From: Diaporthe sp. PMI_573
Taxonomy: Eukaryota > Ascomycota > Sordariomycetes > Diaporthales > Diaporthaceae
DNA: 64,000 nucleotides
NCBI GenBank assembly: GCA_021399435.1
Contig: JAJTUP010000122.1
Location: forward strand, 62,001-126,000
Direction of reading: 5' to 3'
A program made the position numbers and the translations under genes. Shown one piece after another: positions 33,428-44,703 of this stretch; positions within the stretch are counted from its first letter, which is position 1, and each line of letters begins with the position of its first letter. A model generated the notes under the pieces. That model made no database searches. It saw only the letters and a program-made list of their open reading frames with translations, and had not been told where the DNA came from.

Positions 33428-34747
33428 ATGTCATATCTCTGCTCGCCCCGGCGTCCAAACGAGTCAAGCGAAGACTATAACCAGAGGTGGAAGAATTTCC
33501 AAGATGCAAGGCGTCGCGACCTTATTGACGAGTACTACCGGCAAAAGGAATCAGGAAGATTGTCCCCAGACAGCGACGGCGTCACCTTTGAGGAGTTTGG
33601 AGCCGAAGTCCGCTTCCATGAACGACAGATCCGTATCGAGGAAGGGCGGCCGAGACCTGAGGATTTGCCTAAACCCAGAGAATGGCCTCGTATCGAGTTC
33701 CCCCCCGATTTCGAGCCCAAGTCCCTGAGCGAGATCAGTGGTTATATACCAGTTCGCGGGGAGGAGCCGTGGGAGAGCTTCTTCAACCAAGGGGAGCTTA
33801 CCGCCCAGCAAAAGGAGATGGCCGCGGCGGCGGAAGAGGCAGAATCGACAAGGATGCACACAAGCATAGGAAGCCGTACGACGGCACCATCGGCACCGAG
33901 CCCAAGGTCCGGCCACAAGAGAAAGAGAGACCAAGACGACGATGTGCATTCCGACGAGACAACATTGGCCGCCTCTAAGAAGAAGAAGAAGAGTAGGATG
34001 GCGGATCCCATAAGCCCTGATATGGGGCAAATAACACCGAGCATATCATCACGCCGCGGTCGTTCCCACCACCAACAAGAGCAGCAAAGAAAGAGAGGCC
34101 GCGAGGAGGGCGAGGACGTGCTCGACGAGGAGCGGCATGCAGCCAGGACACTTGCTGCCAAGAAAAGGAGGACCGACACAGGCGCGCTGCCGCCTGCGAC
34201 GTCACGCTGGAAGAAGAGACAGGAGCTTACTGAGGATGCCGAGGATGGTGGTCATGCTGCAACAACATCAAAAAGGAGGAGAACAAATGAAAGGAACACT
34301 GTCGGGCCGAGTCGAGGCCGCAGAGCAGAACAGGGTGCTCCCCGTGTACCATCGCCCATCGCCCCCACTGTTGGGGGGCGCAGCCCACGCCGCACCGAGG
34401 CTGCTGCTGCTGCTGCCATTACTATCGCGTCGTTATCGTCACCATCGATACTATCTTCCACCCGTATCACTCGCGCACGGCGCCGTCAACTTGCAGGCAA
34501 GATTGCTAATCTGTTCCAGCTCGGGCACCGCGGCGAGATCTGCCTACAGGAAGAAGCGGGCTGCCAGGAGGCCCTCGAGGCAGCAGCTGCTAACGCCACC
34601 ACAGCAGCCAACAAGTCGAGGCAGCAGCCTACCAACACCATGGCCAAGGCTAATAATACTGCCAACACTACCATTAGCAGGAAGGCTATCGCCAACTCCA
34701 AGATCAGGGCCAGGGCCAAACCCAAGGCCGGGAATACGTCGGTCTAG
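33428..34747 (+). CDS. basic, low-complexity nuclear-type protein, about 439 aa
   Basis: The start is the ATG at 33428 (MSYLCSPRRPNESSEDYNQR). The first 130 residues look folded (NFQDARRRDLIDEYYRQKES, FGAEVRFHERQIRIEEGRP, GEEPWESFFNQGELTAQQ). The rest is dominated by Lys/Arg patches typical of nuclear localisation (SGHKRKRDQDDD, ASKKKKKSRM, AAKKRRTDTG, TSKRRRTNE) and Ser/Ala/Asn tracts. No DNA-binding fold is evident. The last ~100 residues may be misread: a second open frame runs in parallel (34137-34832), and GCAAGATTGCTAATC near 34497 resembles intron sequence. The link to the kinase is positional only. Confidence 0.55.
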   Translation: MSYLCSPRRPNESSEDYNQRWKNFQDARRRDLIDEYYRQKESGRLSPDSDGVTFEEFGAEVRFHERQIRIEEGRPRPEDLPKPREWPRIEFPPDFEPKSLSEISGYIPVRGEEPWESFFNQGELTAQQKEMAAAAEEAESTRMHTSIGSRTTAPSAPSPRSGHKRKRDQDDDVHSDETTLAASKKKKKSRMADPISPDMGQITPSISSRRGRSHHQQEQQRKRGREEGEDVLDEERHAARTLAAKKRRTDTGALPPATSRWKKRQELTEDAEDGGHAATTSKRRRTNERNTVGPSRGRRAEQGAPRVPSPIAPTVGGRSPRRTEAAAAAAITIASLSSPSILSSTRITRARRRQLAGKIANLFQLGHRGEICLQEEAGCQEALEAAAANATTAANKSRQQPTNTMAKANNTANTTISRKAIANSKIRARAKPKAGNTSV

Positions 34748-34898
34748 GCACTGGGGGCAGGAAATTGGCTCAGCAAGCCTATCTGCACGCAGCCGGCAGC
34801 GGTCACTCAGCTCTCCAGATCGGGCCTTATAAGGCAAAAGGTAACGGGCAACGGGTGATTGGGCATCGGGCCACGAACGGGCCAAGGGGCGAGGGTGG

Positions 34899-35260
34899 GC
34901 GTGTGCTGGTTATCCCGACAGGGTCGGGTGCAGCCAGTGACGCTCCCCAGTCTGCATCGCAGGCGGCAGATAGAAGAAGGGCCCGTCGCGTGTGCTGGTT
35001 ATCCTGACAGGGTCGGGTGCAGCCAGTGACGCTCCCCGGTCTGTATCGCAGGCGGCAGATAGAAGAAGAAGGGCCCGTGAGGTCGCGTGTATCGGTTATC
35101 CTGACAGGGTCGGGTGCAGCTGAAGACGGGCCTCGCGGGCTGGACGGCCGAGCCCTTCTGCCACACACCTCCCCACCCCCTTCGCGACAAGTTCGCAATT
35201 CGCAGCGGGATACTTTGCATATGCTGGCCATCCTGACAGGGTCGGGTGCAGCCAGTAATG
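34899..35260 (+). repeat. degenerate minisatellite with core TGACAGGGTCGGGTGCAGC
   Basis: Two nearly identical units of about 80-97 bp begin near 34907 and 34988 (TGCTGGTTATCC, the core, then CCAGTGACGCTCCCC and GCGGCAGATAGAAGAA). Two looser copies keep mainly the core near 35094-35120 and 35229-35255. The same core recurs inverted at 44.2-44.4 kb. Confidence 0.85.
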
Positions 35261-35269
35261 CTTCCACTT

Positions 35270-36287
35270 CTCACTGCGGGCAGGTGCGCGGACCGGGTTG
35301 GAAGAACACAATGACTCTACGAGATGAGACATCGCGCCTCTTAAGTAATGATATTGTAAACCCAGATGAACTCCTGGTGGCCTTCAAACTTTCCCGCAAG
35401 CACTGCGTCGCCAATCGCCAGGGACCTGTTCCAACTTCGATCTTACTCGAAGTCGAGGAGCTGGGAGCCGGAGGCTTTGAGCGGGGATGTGAGCTTACAG
35501 CGAGCTAAAAAGCTCGAAGTAGATAATTCATATTATAAAGAGCTCTGCAAGCTTAAGTTCTGTATTCAGTAGGCCAGTAGGATTCCCAACCCCTACAATA
35601 CATGCCCAGCCTCGCGAAGCCTAACAGGACAGCTATCTGATCAAGCCGGAGGTGAAGCATTAACAAGTACCCTTTACCCTAATAATTTAGCCTATCTAAA
35701 GCCCCCTTAGGTGATAAAAGCTGTTTATTAAATATATTAAACGGCCAGTCAGCTGTTAGCAGGAAAGTAGCATTCCCTGCACATTCCATGCCAAGAATAA
35801 GCTTACTAAGCAGCCAACCAGCCAACCTGCCAACCAATTTCTGTCAAGCTACTTTCCCACAACCTCATCACTCACTCAAGCCACCACCCTATCAAATCTC
35901 ATCCTCTGCGCAGCAACGTGGACCCACGCACTGCTTGCCCATACGTATACTGGTCTGCAAGCGGTGATCACAGCCAGCATCAAAACGACAGGCATCTACT
36001 TGCCGCCCAAGGCCGGCAAAAGACCCTGGGTGCTGGTCTTCTAACCGTGACACTGTTTTGCACATGACTGTATCGTTGGTCCTGCGGGCGGAAGCAAGCT
36101 TGCTACTCGAAACATCCTTTTCTTCACCTCCGCCGTTACCGCTCAGACCTTTCCTGTTCACGGGTTTGAGTCGAGGCTGCTATTACAATAAAAGCCTGGG
36201 AGGGCGGATCCAAGGCTCTTATTACCATTCATGTCCCAATTACTATCTTGAACTAATCTCTGATTGTCACAGACACCGACTCTAGTC
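35270..36287. other. AT-rich intergenic sequence
   Basis: A 65-residue plus frame from about 35311 (MTLRDETSRLLSNDIVNPDE) ends at 35508 and has no support. From 35510 to 35880 the DNA is AT-rich with many TTAA and TAAT words. The last part is the leader of the gene at 36288. Confidence 0.45.
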
Positions 36288-37450
36288 ATGAGCGACTCGA
36301 AGCAAGTGCCATCTCCTTCGGTCAATACGAAGACATCCTCCGGCCCAAGCCTCTCCGATACCTCCCACGTAGCGGAATCAAGCACTTCAAGCGACCCAGC
36401 CTACGACCTAGAGGAGACATGGCCCAAAGAGATTAAGATTCCCCAATCAAGGGCCACTGTGGAATGGCAAACAGGTCGGCAGGAAAAGTTGTGGTTTGAG
36501 CTTGGCTGGACGAGCTTGAAGCTATCAACGCCCAGTACCAGACTGAGAAGGACCACGACCTTGTCACTTTCGCCGAAGAAGAGAAGACAGTACGAGCTGA
36601 AGCTAACCACACGCTCGATAATCATCTTCTCCTCCTGAATCAGAAATTTGACACTATTGCCACACAGCGGCTAAGGGATTATGCAAGAAGGATACAAGAG
36701 AATGCTACGCGATTTGTTGTAAGTTATCTATCTATTTAAGATATTATAGTTTAACAAGAGACCCAGCAGACAGGATCGAGTGCTTCCGGATATGCTCCCG
36801 AGTCGTCTGTCTCCGAGTCAACTATCACATACCAGCCTGGGGCGGTCAGCACTACTGTACCATTGCCTACGGAGTTGAAAGACACGAAAATCGCCTGGAG
36901 CTCTCCTGATAGAGAAGAGGATACGCCCGGATCTACCTCTGAGCCGATACTCACTACATCCAGCCCGTCCTCGTCAACCTCATACGCTACCAGCAATTCT
37001 AGCTATATCCTACCGGACGAGGGCCAACGGGCCATAGACTTCGATGATTTATACAAGAATGGGGATGCCACGGAGAAGCATATGATTATCCAGAACCCTG
37101 TGGCTAGTGGGTGGTATATCTTCTGCTGCGAACATATGCACTTCGGATCGAGACCAATGATGGGAGCTCTCTCCCATCTGAAGGGCGGCGATCATAGCTG
37201 CTCTCCAACTCGGAAAAATGCTATACGGTACCTGGGAATTTACGTCAACAACTGCGATGCAGAGAAAGCTAAGATGAACAACGATGTTTTCCGCAAAGCC
37301 TTGATTGATGGATACAAGCCATTCACAGCGAAGAAGAGCACGCCTAGCAGGAGACGCATGATGCCTCCCCGTTCCGTCATTCAGGGGATCGCCAAGACGA
37401 ACAGCCCCCGCACTCCTCCTGAATACGGTCGAGCGTATCCGTCAGCCTAG
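36288..37450 (+). CDS. uncharacterised protein with coiled coil and CC/H-type motif, 351 aa
   Basis: Exons 36288-36458, 36515-36718 and 36770-37450 give an in-frame 1056 nt. Intron 1 (56 nt, GTGGAA...ACGAG) is inferred from the frame switch into the clearly coding LEAINAQYQTEKDHDLVTFA; its signals are weak. Intron 2 (51 nt) has GTAAGT, branch TTTAAC and acceptor CAGCAG. The N-terminus is Ser-rich, followed by a coiled-coil-like stretch (EEEKTVRAEANHTLDNHLLL). The C-terminal domain has WYIFCCEHMHFGSRPMMGAL, SHLKGGDHSCS and NNCDAEKAKMNN, a Cys/His layout that could bind zinc and that I recall from uncharacterised fungal proteins. The tail is basic. Confidence 0.65.
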
Positions 37451-38559
37451 GAGCATGATGGCTGTTCATCCCATCATTTGCCATGGCCGCAGGCGGCGCA
37501 GTCGGGGTCTAGAGGCTCTGAATTTGAGGTGTACCTAGGTCTGAGGGGTTAAAATTCCAGTCTAGTCTATTTTCTACTCACCATTCGCGTACTCGTGAGA
37601 ACACCCGTTGCAGGGCTGGATTATATTGATCTCACCTAGGCACCTATTGACTGTCCTGGCATAGGGTCGTAAGAAACACGCCCGCCGATATTTTCCCAGT
37701 CCCTTGTTACCCAATGATCCAAGAACTCAACACATCACTCGTCCCTGGTCAAATCTATCACACACCCCGTTGCCCCGGTTCCTGAGTCTCTATACCGCTC
37801 CCACTCGTCGCGTCAGTGCGCCGCCTCTTCCTCACAGCTCTGGCAGCTCTCCTCGCACGTGGCATGACTTCCTCTGCAAAGAGCACGCGGAACAGTTAGG
37901 GCAACAGGTGTTCGTCGACAAGTTCATGCAAAGTTCATGGGGTAGGGTTGGGTCATCGCCCGGATGAGCGAACCTGCCGTCGGGTCTGAGTCTCCGGTAC
38001 GTACTCCGTACCAGCCTTGTGCAAAGTGCTGAGGTGCATCGGTGGCCTGCGGTCACCCGGTCCTCACTCTGGTCGCTGCCGCATGCCTAGTCCTGCACCT
38101 CACTGAAAACGGGACTCAGGAAACGGGGTCCAGAAACACAGTGCCTCTCATGTATGGACGAAGGCATCGCCCGAGGTGTCAACGCACTCTAGCCGGCGAG
38201 TGGTAGCCGGCGAATTGACAGCATGTGGGAGGTTAGTGGTCGTCAGGCCATGCGCAACTCGTTCAGCAGCCCAGCGAGCATGGTAGGGCTAGGCAGCTCA
38301 GCAGATAGCTCAGCGGGTAGCCTGGCCTTAGACAGTGAAGTACGGACGGCAACAGATTCCAGTAACCGGGCACAATGTTTCCGCGGCCCAGTGGCACCGA
38401 AGCCGCCCAATATAAGAGCGTTGGTCTCGAACTGGAGTCTTTTGTTTTGACTAAACCGCTGCTTCATACCAGACAGAAGATTTCCGGCAGGCAGTGCACA
38501 CTACCACCCGGTACCCGCTCACGCCGAACACAGAGTCTCTGCCCTTGTAAACCATCACG
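37451..38559. other. intergenic, no supported gene
   Basis: Contains GTACCTAGGT at 37531 and CACCTAGGCA near 37637, variants of the CCTAGG palindrome. Short frames at 37704-37967 and 38223-38450 lack support. Confidence 0.45.
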
Positions 38560-39138
38560 ATGGGAGGCCCTTTAACTGCCGGTCCTCCAGCAAATGGACT
38601 TTCGATGGTGTTTTATATTAACAAGACTATTTTGGCCGACCACTACACTATCAGATCTAACGATGGGAAATACGCCTTTTACGCTAGCTTCCAATTCTGT
38701 GGCCTCGCCCTACGTGAGGGGCTAGACAAGAAGTCACCTATCGTCGCTGTATCCTCTTTGCCATTTCTCTCTCGGAAGGTTATGGTCGGCCTGGGAGACC
38801 CTGCGGATGCTCAAGCTATGCGTTGGGAACACATGGAAAAAACGGGGTTTATAGCGTCAAGGCACCATTGGGCTATGGTGCTTTCCGAGGACGAGAAGAG
38901 CTCCGCGAGAATCTATCTCGTGTGGTCGCGCATGAGGCCACGAAATTACGCGCTCCAAGAAGCACATACCGGCGAGGTCTTGGCCATTTTCACTAGCGAC
39001 ATAACTACCAGAACGTGCGGCGTCTTGCAGGTGAATAGGTCCTATGGAAGGGACTTTGATCTTATGCTGCTTGCGACATTTCTGTCTCTTTACGATTCTG
39101 CGAAGAGAAAGACCCGGGTTATTTGGGAACGCGATTGA
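38560..39138 (+). CDS. tubby C-terminal/LURP-one-like fungal protein, 192 aa
   Basis: Single exon from the ATG at 38560 (MGGPLTAGPPANGLSMVFYI). The order of features fits small fungal proteins of the tubby-C/LURP-one-like fold: an initial strand (MVFYINKTILADHYTIRS), KSPIVAVSSLPFLSRKVMVG, a GLGDPADAQAMRWEHME segment, HHWAMVLSEDEKSSARIYLV, a turn HTGEVLAIFTSD and a terminal hydrophobic helix (DFDLMLLATFLSLYDSAKRK). The helix is typical of the fold rather than a membrane anchor. In fungi the role of these proteins is mostly unknown. The assignment is by pattern, not search. Confidence 0.65.
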   Translation: MGGPLTAGPPANGLSMVFYINKTILADHYTIRSNDGKYAFYASFQFCGLALREGLDKKSPIVAVSSLPFLSRKVMVGLGDPADAQAMRWEHMEKTGFIASRHHWAMVLSEDEKSSARIYLVWSRMRPRNYALQEAHTGEVLAIFTSDITTRTCGVLQVNRSYGRDFDLMLLATFLSLYDSAKRKTRVIWERD

Positions 39139-39793
39139 CGAGCTTAAGTGGAGGATGATGTATGTGGAAGATGTATGGTGGAGGATGTGGGATGTAGCAC
39201 CCGATACGCGCTGGATCCCGCCGTCCTTGGTCCCAGGTGTTGGATAACTCCTGGCCAACATCTGCCCCCATACGCTCGATCATCATGTACCCTGTCGGTA
39301 GTGTTTAGAAGCCCCAGGAACGACACTAATGTATTTTACGCTTCTTACGGACTCTTAGACTTGTGCTAACTGTTAGAACCACCAGTTCACGCACGAATCC
39401 TGCCTCGGCGCTCATGTGCGACTGTGGCGACGGCTCCAACGCACTCTCCATCGAATCCTCCAGTATCCAACATTGACGCGATTTGTGTCGAACCCCTCAG
39501 ACACGCCCCGGAACTCTCAAACTGTAGCCAGTGAGAGCGGCGGCTCGACCAGTGCAGTGTAATTTGCCAACAATGAACTCTGCGTGAACTGAGTTTGCCA
39601 ATTGTGACGGGCACAACATCCTGAGCTCCGGCGACGGCTGCGAGAAGTTCGGCTGCGAGGCAATCGACGCAAGCTGCTACAGCACTCCTGACATGAAGAA
39701 GGGTGCATGAAGGCCAACTTCATAAGAGGAGATTCGACTTCCCCTCGAGGAAGAAGAGGCCTTCGCGATCAAATAGTCGATTCCCGGTGCCTG
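39139..39793. other. intergenic with short GATG-rich repeats
   Basis: 39150-39200 has imperfect GGAGGATG/GGAAGATG repeats. No supported gene in the remainder. Confidence 0.45.
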
Positions 39794-40984
39794 TTATGAC
39801 ACCCTCGCCCGATACATCAAGCCACGAATGTTCGAGGCGAGGTGTTCTCTGCCGCTCTTCGAGCAGAGATCTAACCAATGCGTCGAGTTGACAAGTAGGA
39901 AAGATGTAGGCTCGTCTGATTCAAAGTCATCCAGATATTCCTGGCTGATCTTGAACTCAAGAAAGCATATGTAATGCTGTATAGCGTTGATAATTATCAC
40001 ACTGTCCCTGGTCGTTAGAACATGACGGTAGTAGAACCCTTGAGAGTCTTGAAAATACCTGCCGTCCTCTGATGGGTCCGCAAATCTTGCTACGAGAGCC
40101 TCGCAAGTTATTTGTGCGAAGCACCCATCCGAAATGATCGGTTGACCGTCCTCTACGCATTGGAAATTTCTCTTAGCTTCGAGTTTAGCCACATTATTCT
40201 TCGATACCTTCGAGATGCCTCTCGTAGTTTGCCGAAGGCAAAGGCCTCCATCGTCGATTGCCGTTAGCTTGCGCCCCCTCGGAGTAAAAGCAGACAGTCT
40301 GGATCTGCTGTCACGAAATTCGACGACGACAGGAACTCTTCTGTGGTCTTGCGGCGGCGCGAAATATAAGAGGTGCCGGATCATACAAGACGTAAGCCGT
40401 AATGTGTCGTCTTCCGGACGAAGGTGGCGGTTGTGCGAGTCCTGATCCACATGGCCCACCGAAGACGCCTCACCCTGGGAGCCCTCGGCCAGGGGGCTGC
40501 TGGAGCCGACTTGCATTTTCCCAGAGTCGACATAGCAAGGATCATTGAACGCCAGCTTTACCCGCTTCACTATTTTGCCGGGTTCGTCGCTGTCCTCTGA
40601 TGAATTGTCCAAGGCATTGGTGTTGGACGAGCCCCCGCGCCTTTTAAGGATTGCCATGGCGGCCCAAGCCTGGCCCAGGATGCCACACTCGCGGACAAGG
40701 TCGTGCTCGCTCCATGCCATTTGGTCATCGGTTGGGCCTTCCAAAAACCGGTCAATCTCGGGCAAAGTGGGCTTCTCTATGTGAAAAATATGTTCCGACA
40801 AGAGAGGCAGCACATGGCTTTGCGGCTTCCGTCGAATGACCCTACAAGCAAACAGTTCTTCGCGTCCCCATTTATTAGCAGGCTTCAAATCAATGTCCGA
40901 AAAAGTCTTCCCCCGCTCAGCTTTGAACCGTGCTTTGAACAAACTCTCAGAAGTAACCGCATTGAAGTATGGAGTTTCGGCCAT
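39794..40984 (-). CDS. uncharacterised protein, 396 aa
   Basis: Single open frame; I choose the ATG at 40984 (MAETPYFNAVTSESLFKARF), because the upstream extension to 41119 enters the divergent promoter. It is mixed alpha/beta with a basic segment KIVKRVKLAF, a Ser-rich acidic linker (SSEDSDEPG) and a C-terminal globular part (RYFQDSQGFYYRHVLTTRDS, IQHYICFLEFKISQEYLDDF). No catalytic motif, membrane segment or recognised domain. It is divergent from the putative gene at 41112, with about 130 bp between starts. Confidence 0.6.
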   Translation of the reverse strand: MAETPYFNAVTSESLFKARFKAERGKTFSDIDLKPANKWGREELFACRVIRRKPQSHVLPLLSEHIFHIEKPTLPEIDRFLEGPTDDQMAWSEHDLVRECGILGQAWAAMAILKRRGGSSNTNALDNSSEDSDEPGKIVKRVKLAFNDPCYVDSGKMQVGSSSPLAEGSQGEASSVGHVDQDSHNRHLRPEDDTLRLTSCMIRHLLYFAPPQDHRRVPVVVEFRDSRSRLSAFTPRGRKLTAIDDGGLCLRQTTRGISKVSKNNVAKLEAKRNFQCVEDGQPIISDGCFAQITCEALVARFADPSEDGRYFQDSQGFYYRHVLTTRDSVIIINAIQHYICFLEFKISQEYLDDFESDEPTSFLLVNSTHWLDLCSKSGREHLASNIRGLMYRARVS

Positions 40985-41111
40985 GGTGAGTCTCTGTCTG
41001 CTCAGATGATAAGGTGCGGGGTTTGGAGGGCACGATAACACGAACTGGGCAATCACGGCTTTTGTTTTGTAGGAACCTCGTTTTTCCGGGGCCGACCGTG
41101 CAGACACGTCA

Positions 41112-42056
41112 TTGCACAAGCGCGTGCCTCACCGTTTCACGAACGAGCTGTCCAACTCCATGTCACTACCCGTCATGTCGTTACCCGTCATGTCGGCACA
41201 TCATTATCGGCACCGTCCCACAGGCCAGCCCACTCGTCATCTTTTACGTGCGCAGCCCACTAGACCTTCCTGGACTTCGCACGACCTCAGCCTTATTGGC
41301 TGCCCAGTTGAAGATATCGATGAGGCGATATCAGTAGGAACAGCCGACTCCATCGCCCATCGAGACGACGTCGATCATGTTAAATTACTGGCCAAGTGCG
41401 CTACGCCTAGAGTCAAGGCTCTCGCTATTTCACAACTACTTTGGGGGTTCTTCGACGAGATTAGGTAACGAAACTTATCCAAGATGCCGTAATCAGAGGA
41501 GCTGACTTTTGCGGAGTGAACGGCCCGTGTTTAGATTCGGGGCGATAAACTTCGTCTTGCGAAATGCGATATGTATTCCCGAGCTGAGCCGACCCATGAA
41601 CATGAAAACTCGTCGGAGCCTTCCGTTTTGGGTTACCTCCACCTGAGCTCTGCATTTGAACGTCGACAGAGGCCTCAAAGCCGAAGTCGCTCCCGGCCGG
41701 CCGAGCACCTCTTTTGGACATCGCTGTTTCGAGAAAAGCAAGAGGGGCGATACAAAGGCCTATATCTCATGTGCGTCCTACTTTCAATCGCCCAATACCA
41801 CTCCTCTGGAATGTCTACGTCGCAGAGGCTCTCAGCGGGTCTTCTGGTCACAGAGGCGTCCGACCCCAACGCTATATATCTTTACGAAGCCGAGTTCTGC
41901 CCCGAAATTCTCGACATTCTCGACAACCCGACCATCCATCTGAAGGAGACGATATGGCCCACCATTCGGCGCAAGACGGTTCCTTTCGAGCCACTCGGCA
42001 CCTTCAAGAAGCGATTATTGGCTATTCTGCCGACTTGTGACCTCATCCGTCACTGA
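41112..42056 (+). CDS. putative two-exon uncharacterised gene
   Basis: Two protein-like plus-strand frames are probably parts of one gene. The first (41112-41464) ends at a donor-like GTAACG and contains CPVEDIDEAISVGTADSIAH and TPRVKALAISQLLWGFFDEI. The second ends at 42056 and contains DPNAIYLYEAEFCPEILDIL and PTIRRKTVPFEPLGTFKKRL. An in-frame join is possible with acceptors at 41647 or 41671, but both need an unusually long intron here, so the model is tentative. A 15-nt tandem repeat (MSLPV twice) lies near 41160-41190. Function unknown. Confidence 0.4.
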
Positions 42057-43543
42057 GGAACCGGGCCTGGCAGAGCAAGCGAGACGCTACCGACCGGTTT
42101 CCTCAATCGAATCCCCTGTTACCCGTGTGGTCTGAAAGGGTGACATTGCCCCCCACAAGTTTTACCGGTGGCTCGATCTCGCTATCTCCTTGGTTTTGGG
42201 CCGCATTCCCTCGCTTCCTCGCCAATCAATATTTGGGACGGCAGTGCTATACCACGCTCCTGACAGATGCAGATAGCGAGTGTGGGTGTTAGAGCAGCGG
42301 TGCGTAGGGTGTTTCCAGAAGGCAACTCTTGGGGCTTTGGATTATCCTTGTTCTTCCACAGCGTCATACAATCTGTGCTATGCGAGCGCATCACTCTACA
42401 ACAAACTGCATATTGAATAAATATGCAGCCTTGTCCCCATGATTATGAGGGCATGTGTCCATCTCAAGGAGCCGAGCTGCTCAAGGGATCTTCGGAGTCC
42501 GGGCTCGACTACATGATATGAGAAAAGGGGAAGGAGAAACGCTCCCCGGCGGAGGCATACAACGCGACCTGCCGCTGAGGTAACCCATCGCATCTATCCT
42601 GGGCAGGAAGAGGCAGGATTTGTTGATTCTCCTACCTCAGGATGCACTGCCTCCCACCCACGCGACCCTCTATCACCAACTACGAAGTGGCAGGAGCTCA
42701 GCTAATGTCAGAGTGGCCGCCGGGGGACGAGGCGTCACAGAGTGAACAGATAAGAGCCGAAAAGGCGCCAAAGATAAGCAGCGCTACACTGGGGGAAGCG
42801 AGCGGGTGAAAAAAATGGTGCAGAACATGACCAATGCAATAGCCATGGACCTAACCTGTTAGTTTTAGTCCCACGTCGTTTGACGGAGATCAAGAGAATA
42901 GTTGGACGTTGGTAGGTAGTGACACACGTACTATGGCTTGGGCATTGCAATGAAGATTATATGAGGGGAAGCCACGAGAAAACCAGGTGCAGAAATCTCA
43001 AACGATTCAAGGCCACTAGAGTGAAGCTTCATTTCATCTCCTATCGGTAAATGCTGGCCGCCTTCTATATGAAGTGCAATAGCTGGCTGTTCTCTCCCGG
43101 TGATGTGGAGTGGTGATGGAACATCCATCTCCGCGACGACAATCTTCTTGCTGACGGAGCTGGTGGTGCAGAGGACGCGGCGGCATAGGCATCCACGCAA
43201 CACAAAACCGGCTCTGAATGCTAGCCTGCTGCGGTCTGTTACGTGAGGAGACCTGCATTTTTTGCCCTTATCCCGCATGAGCCGCTATTCCTCTCCCTGC
43301 AGTATTGACGTTGAATGGTGACTGCCACGGTCAAGTTGACAGCGACCTCCGTCACAAACCCCTCGACAACACATGCGAGACATGGCGTGTAGAACGGATG
43401 TCCCGGGCCTCAACAGGATTCTGAGGCGGAGGATATGGAGGAGAGCCGAAAGATGTAAACTGGAGCCTCTAAAATTTACCATCAACTATTAAGTTATGTA
43501 GTTATAACAAACTCCCAGACAATTCCCAGCAGACGGCTCCATG
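42057..43543. other. intergenic, no supported gene
   Basis: Minus frames at 42931-43278 and 43034-43258 overlap and lack domains; nothing else is supported. Confidence 0.45.
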
Positions 43544-44060
43544 TCACTCTAGAAGATGATAGACGGGCTTGGTTGTATCTCCAGCAAGCCTTCCCAGCTT
43601 CTCATTAAAGTCTCCGGCGTCCCGCCAGGCAATAAGAGCTATACGGAAATCAAACTCATCGGATAAAGGCGCAGCAGCTTTGCTTGCCCTTGTGGTTGCC
43701 TCTGGCGCCCATCCTTTGTAAATACATGGCAGACTCGCAAATACGTCACCATCCCTAACCATACACTTTACTCATCTCCGGTTAAATCAATCACACACCT
43801 CCCCTCCGCTTGAGTCTCCGCATTGGTCTCACCAGTCCCGCCAGTGCGCCGCCTCTTTCTCGGAGGACGATCGCCTCTACCAACCCTCCTCGCGCGTGTC
43901 GCTGGGCAGGTGGTGGAGGCCTCCGCGCCCCTCGCCATAGCCCTTGCCGGGGGGAGATAATCGTACTCTTCGTCGGAGTCAAGGTCGTATTGGGTACGCC
44001 ATTCGCATGATACCTCTCTGCCCTTCAAGATGCAGTTAGAGCAGGTATTGTTGAACCTCC
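43544..44060 (-). pseudogene. DUF3716-like zinc-motif gene remnant
   Basis: Upstream of the ATG at 44028 the same frame reads FNNTCSNCILKGREVSCEWR, the second half of a DUF3716-type Cys motif (CxNC ... C). The first half is missing and a TAG interrupts the frame just upstream. Downstream come DSDEEYDYLPPARAMARG, a basic PPRKRRRTGG patch and a CVIDLTGDE end. GTAAAG right after this may be a donor leading to a second frame (43762-43544; FDFRIALIAWRDAGDFNEKL) that looks like the C-terminal domain. It appears 5'-truncated. Confidence 0.5.
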
Positions 44061-44194
44061 TCGCTATTAACTATAAACTATATCTCCAAGCTAACACAAA
44101 AGGTCTCTTTAATTCAAACCCTAATGCTGACCAAAAAGACTTGGGAATGGGAGGCTGGTAGCGCTTTAGCCCAAGTGCCTCACGCACATCTCCA

Positions 44195-44400
44195 TCCGTT
44201 ACCCGCCAGCTATGCCGCTGCACCCAGCCCTGCCAGGATGACGACTATGCTTTCAGGCTGCCCCCCTCTCCATCCAGATGAGACTCCGTCGCTGCCTCCG
44301 ACCCTGTCAGATTAACGACCATGCCTACCAAGGAATACAGTCCTCGACCACAGAGACTGCCTGCTGCCCCCGGCCCTGCCAGGTTTACAGGTGTGTCTGA
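44195..44400 (-). repeat. inverted copies of the 34.9 kb minisatellite core
   Basis: Read on the minus strand, three copies at about 70-74-bp spacing (centres near 44228, 44303 and 44373) give CTGGCAGGGCTGGGTGCAGC, TCTGACAGGGTCGGAGGCAG and CTGGCAGGGCCGGGGGCAGC. They match the 34.9-35.3 kb core with a few changes and lie just downstream of the recombinase gene. Confidence 0.7.
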
Positions 44401-44703
44401 TGTACTCGGTAACGAGGATGTGTCTTTCGGGTACGGTTTAGATCTGTCGCGGCCGGGTCAGTTGGCGCTCTGGCCATTGTGTGGCTGATGCGAGGACTCT
44501 GTTGCTTACCTGTGGGCCTCCAATAAATGTACCTTGCTGTGTCAGAATTTATGTGTGATAAGTCCAATGCAAGGCGCCTCTTGCGGAAATTATTGCCATT
44601 CTACTCCGCGATGTGGGCGATAGAATTCCTTGGTTTGTTGAGTCGGTAGTTAAGTCGGCTGATTGTGGTGCGAGGGGCCATATCCCAAGAGGCGCGGGCT
44701 TTA

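Noticed and set aside
34899..35260. CRISPR-like array
   Set aside because: Spacers are not unique, units vary in length and the host is eukaryotic; it is a minisatellite.
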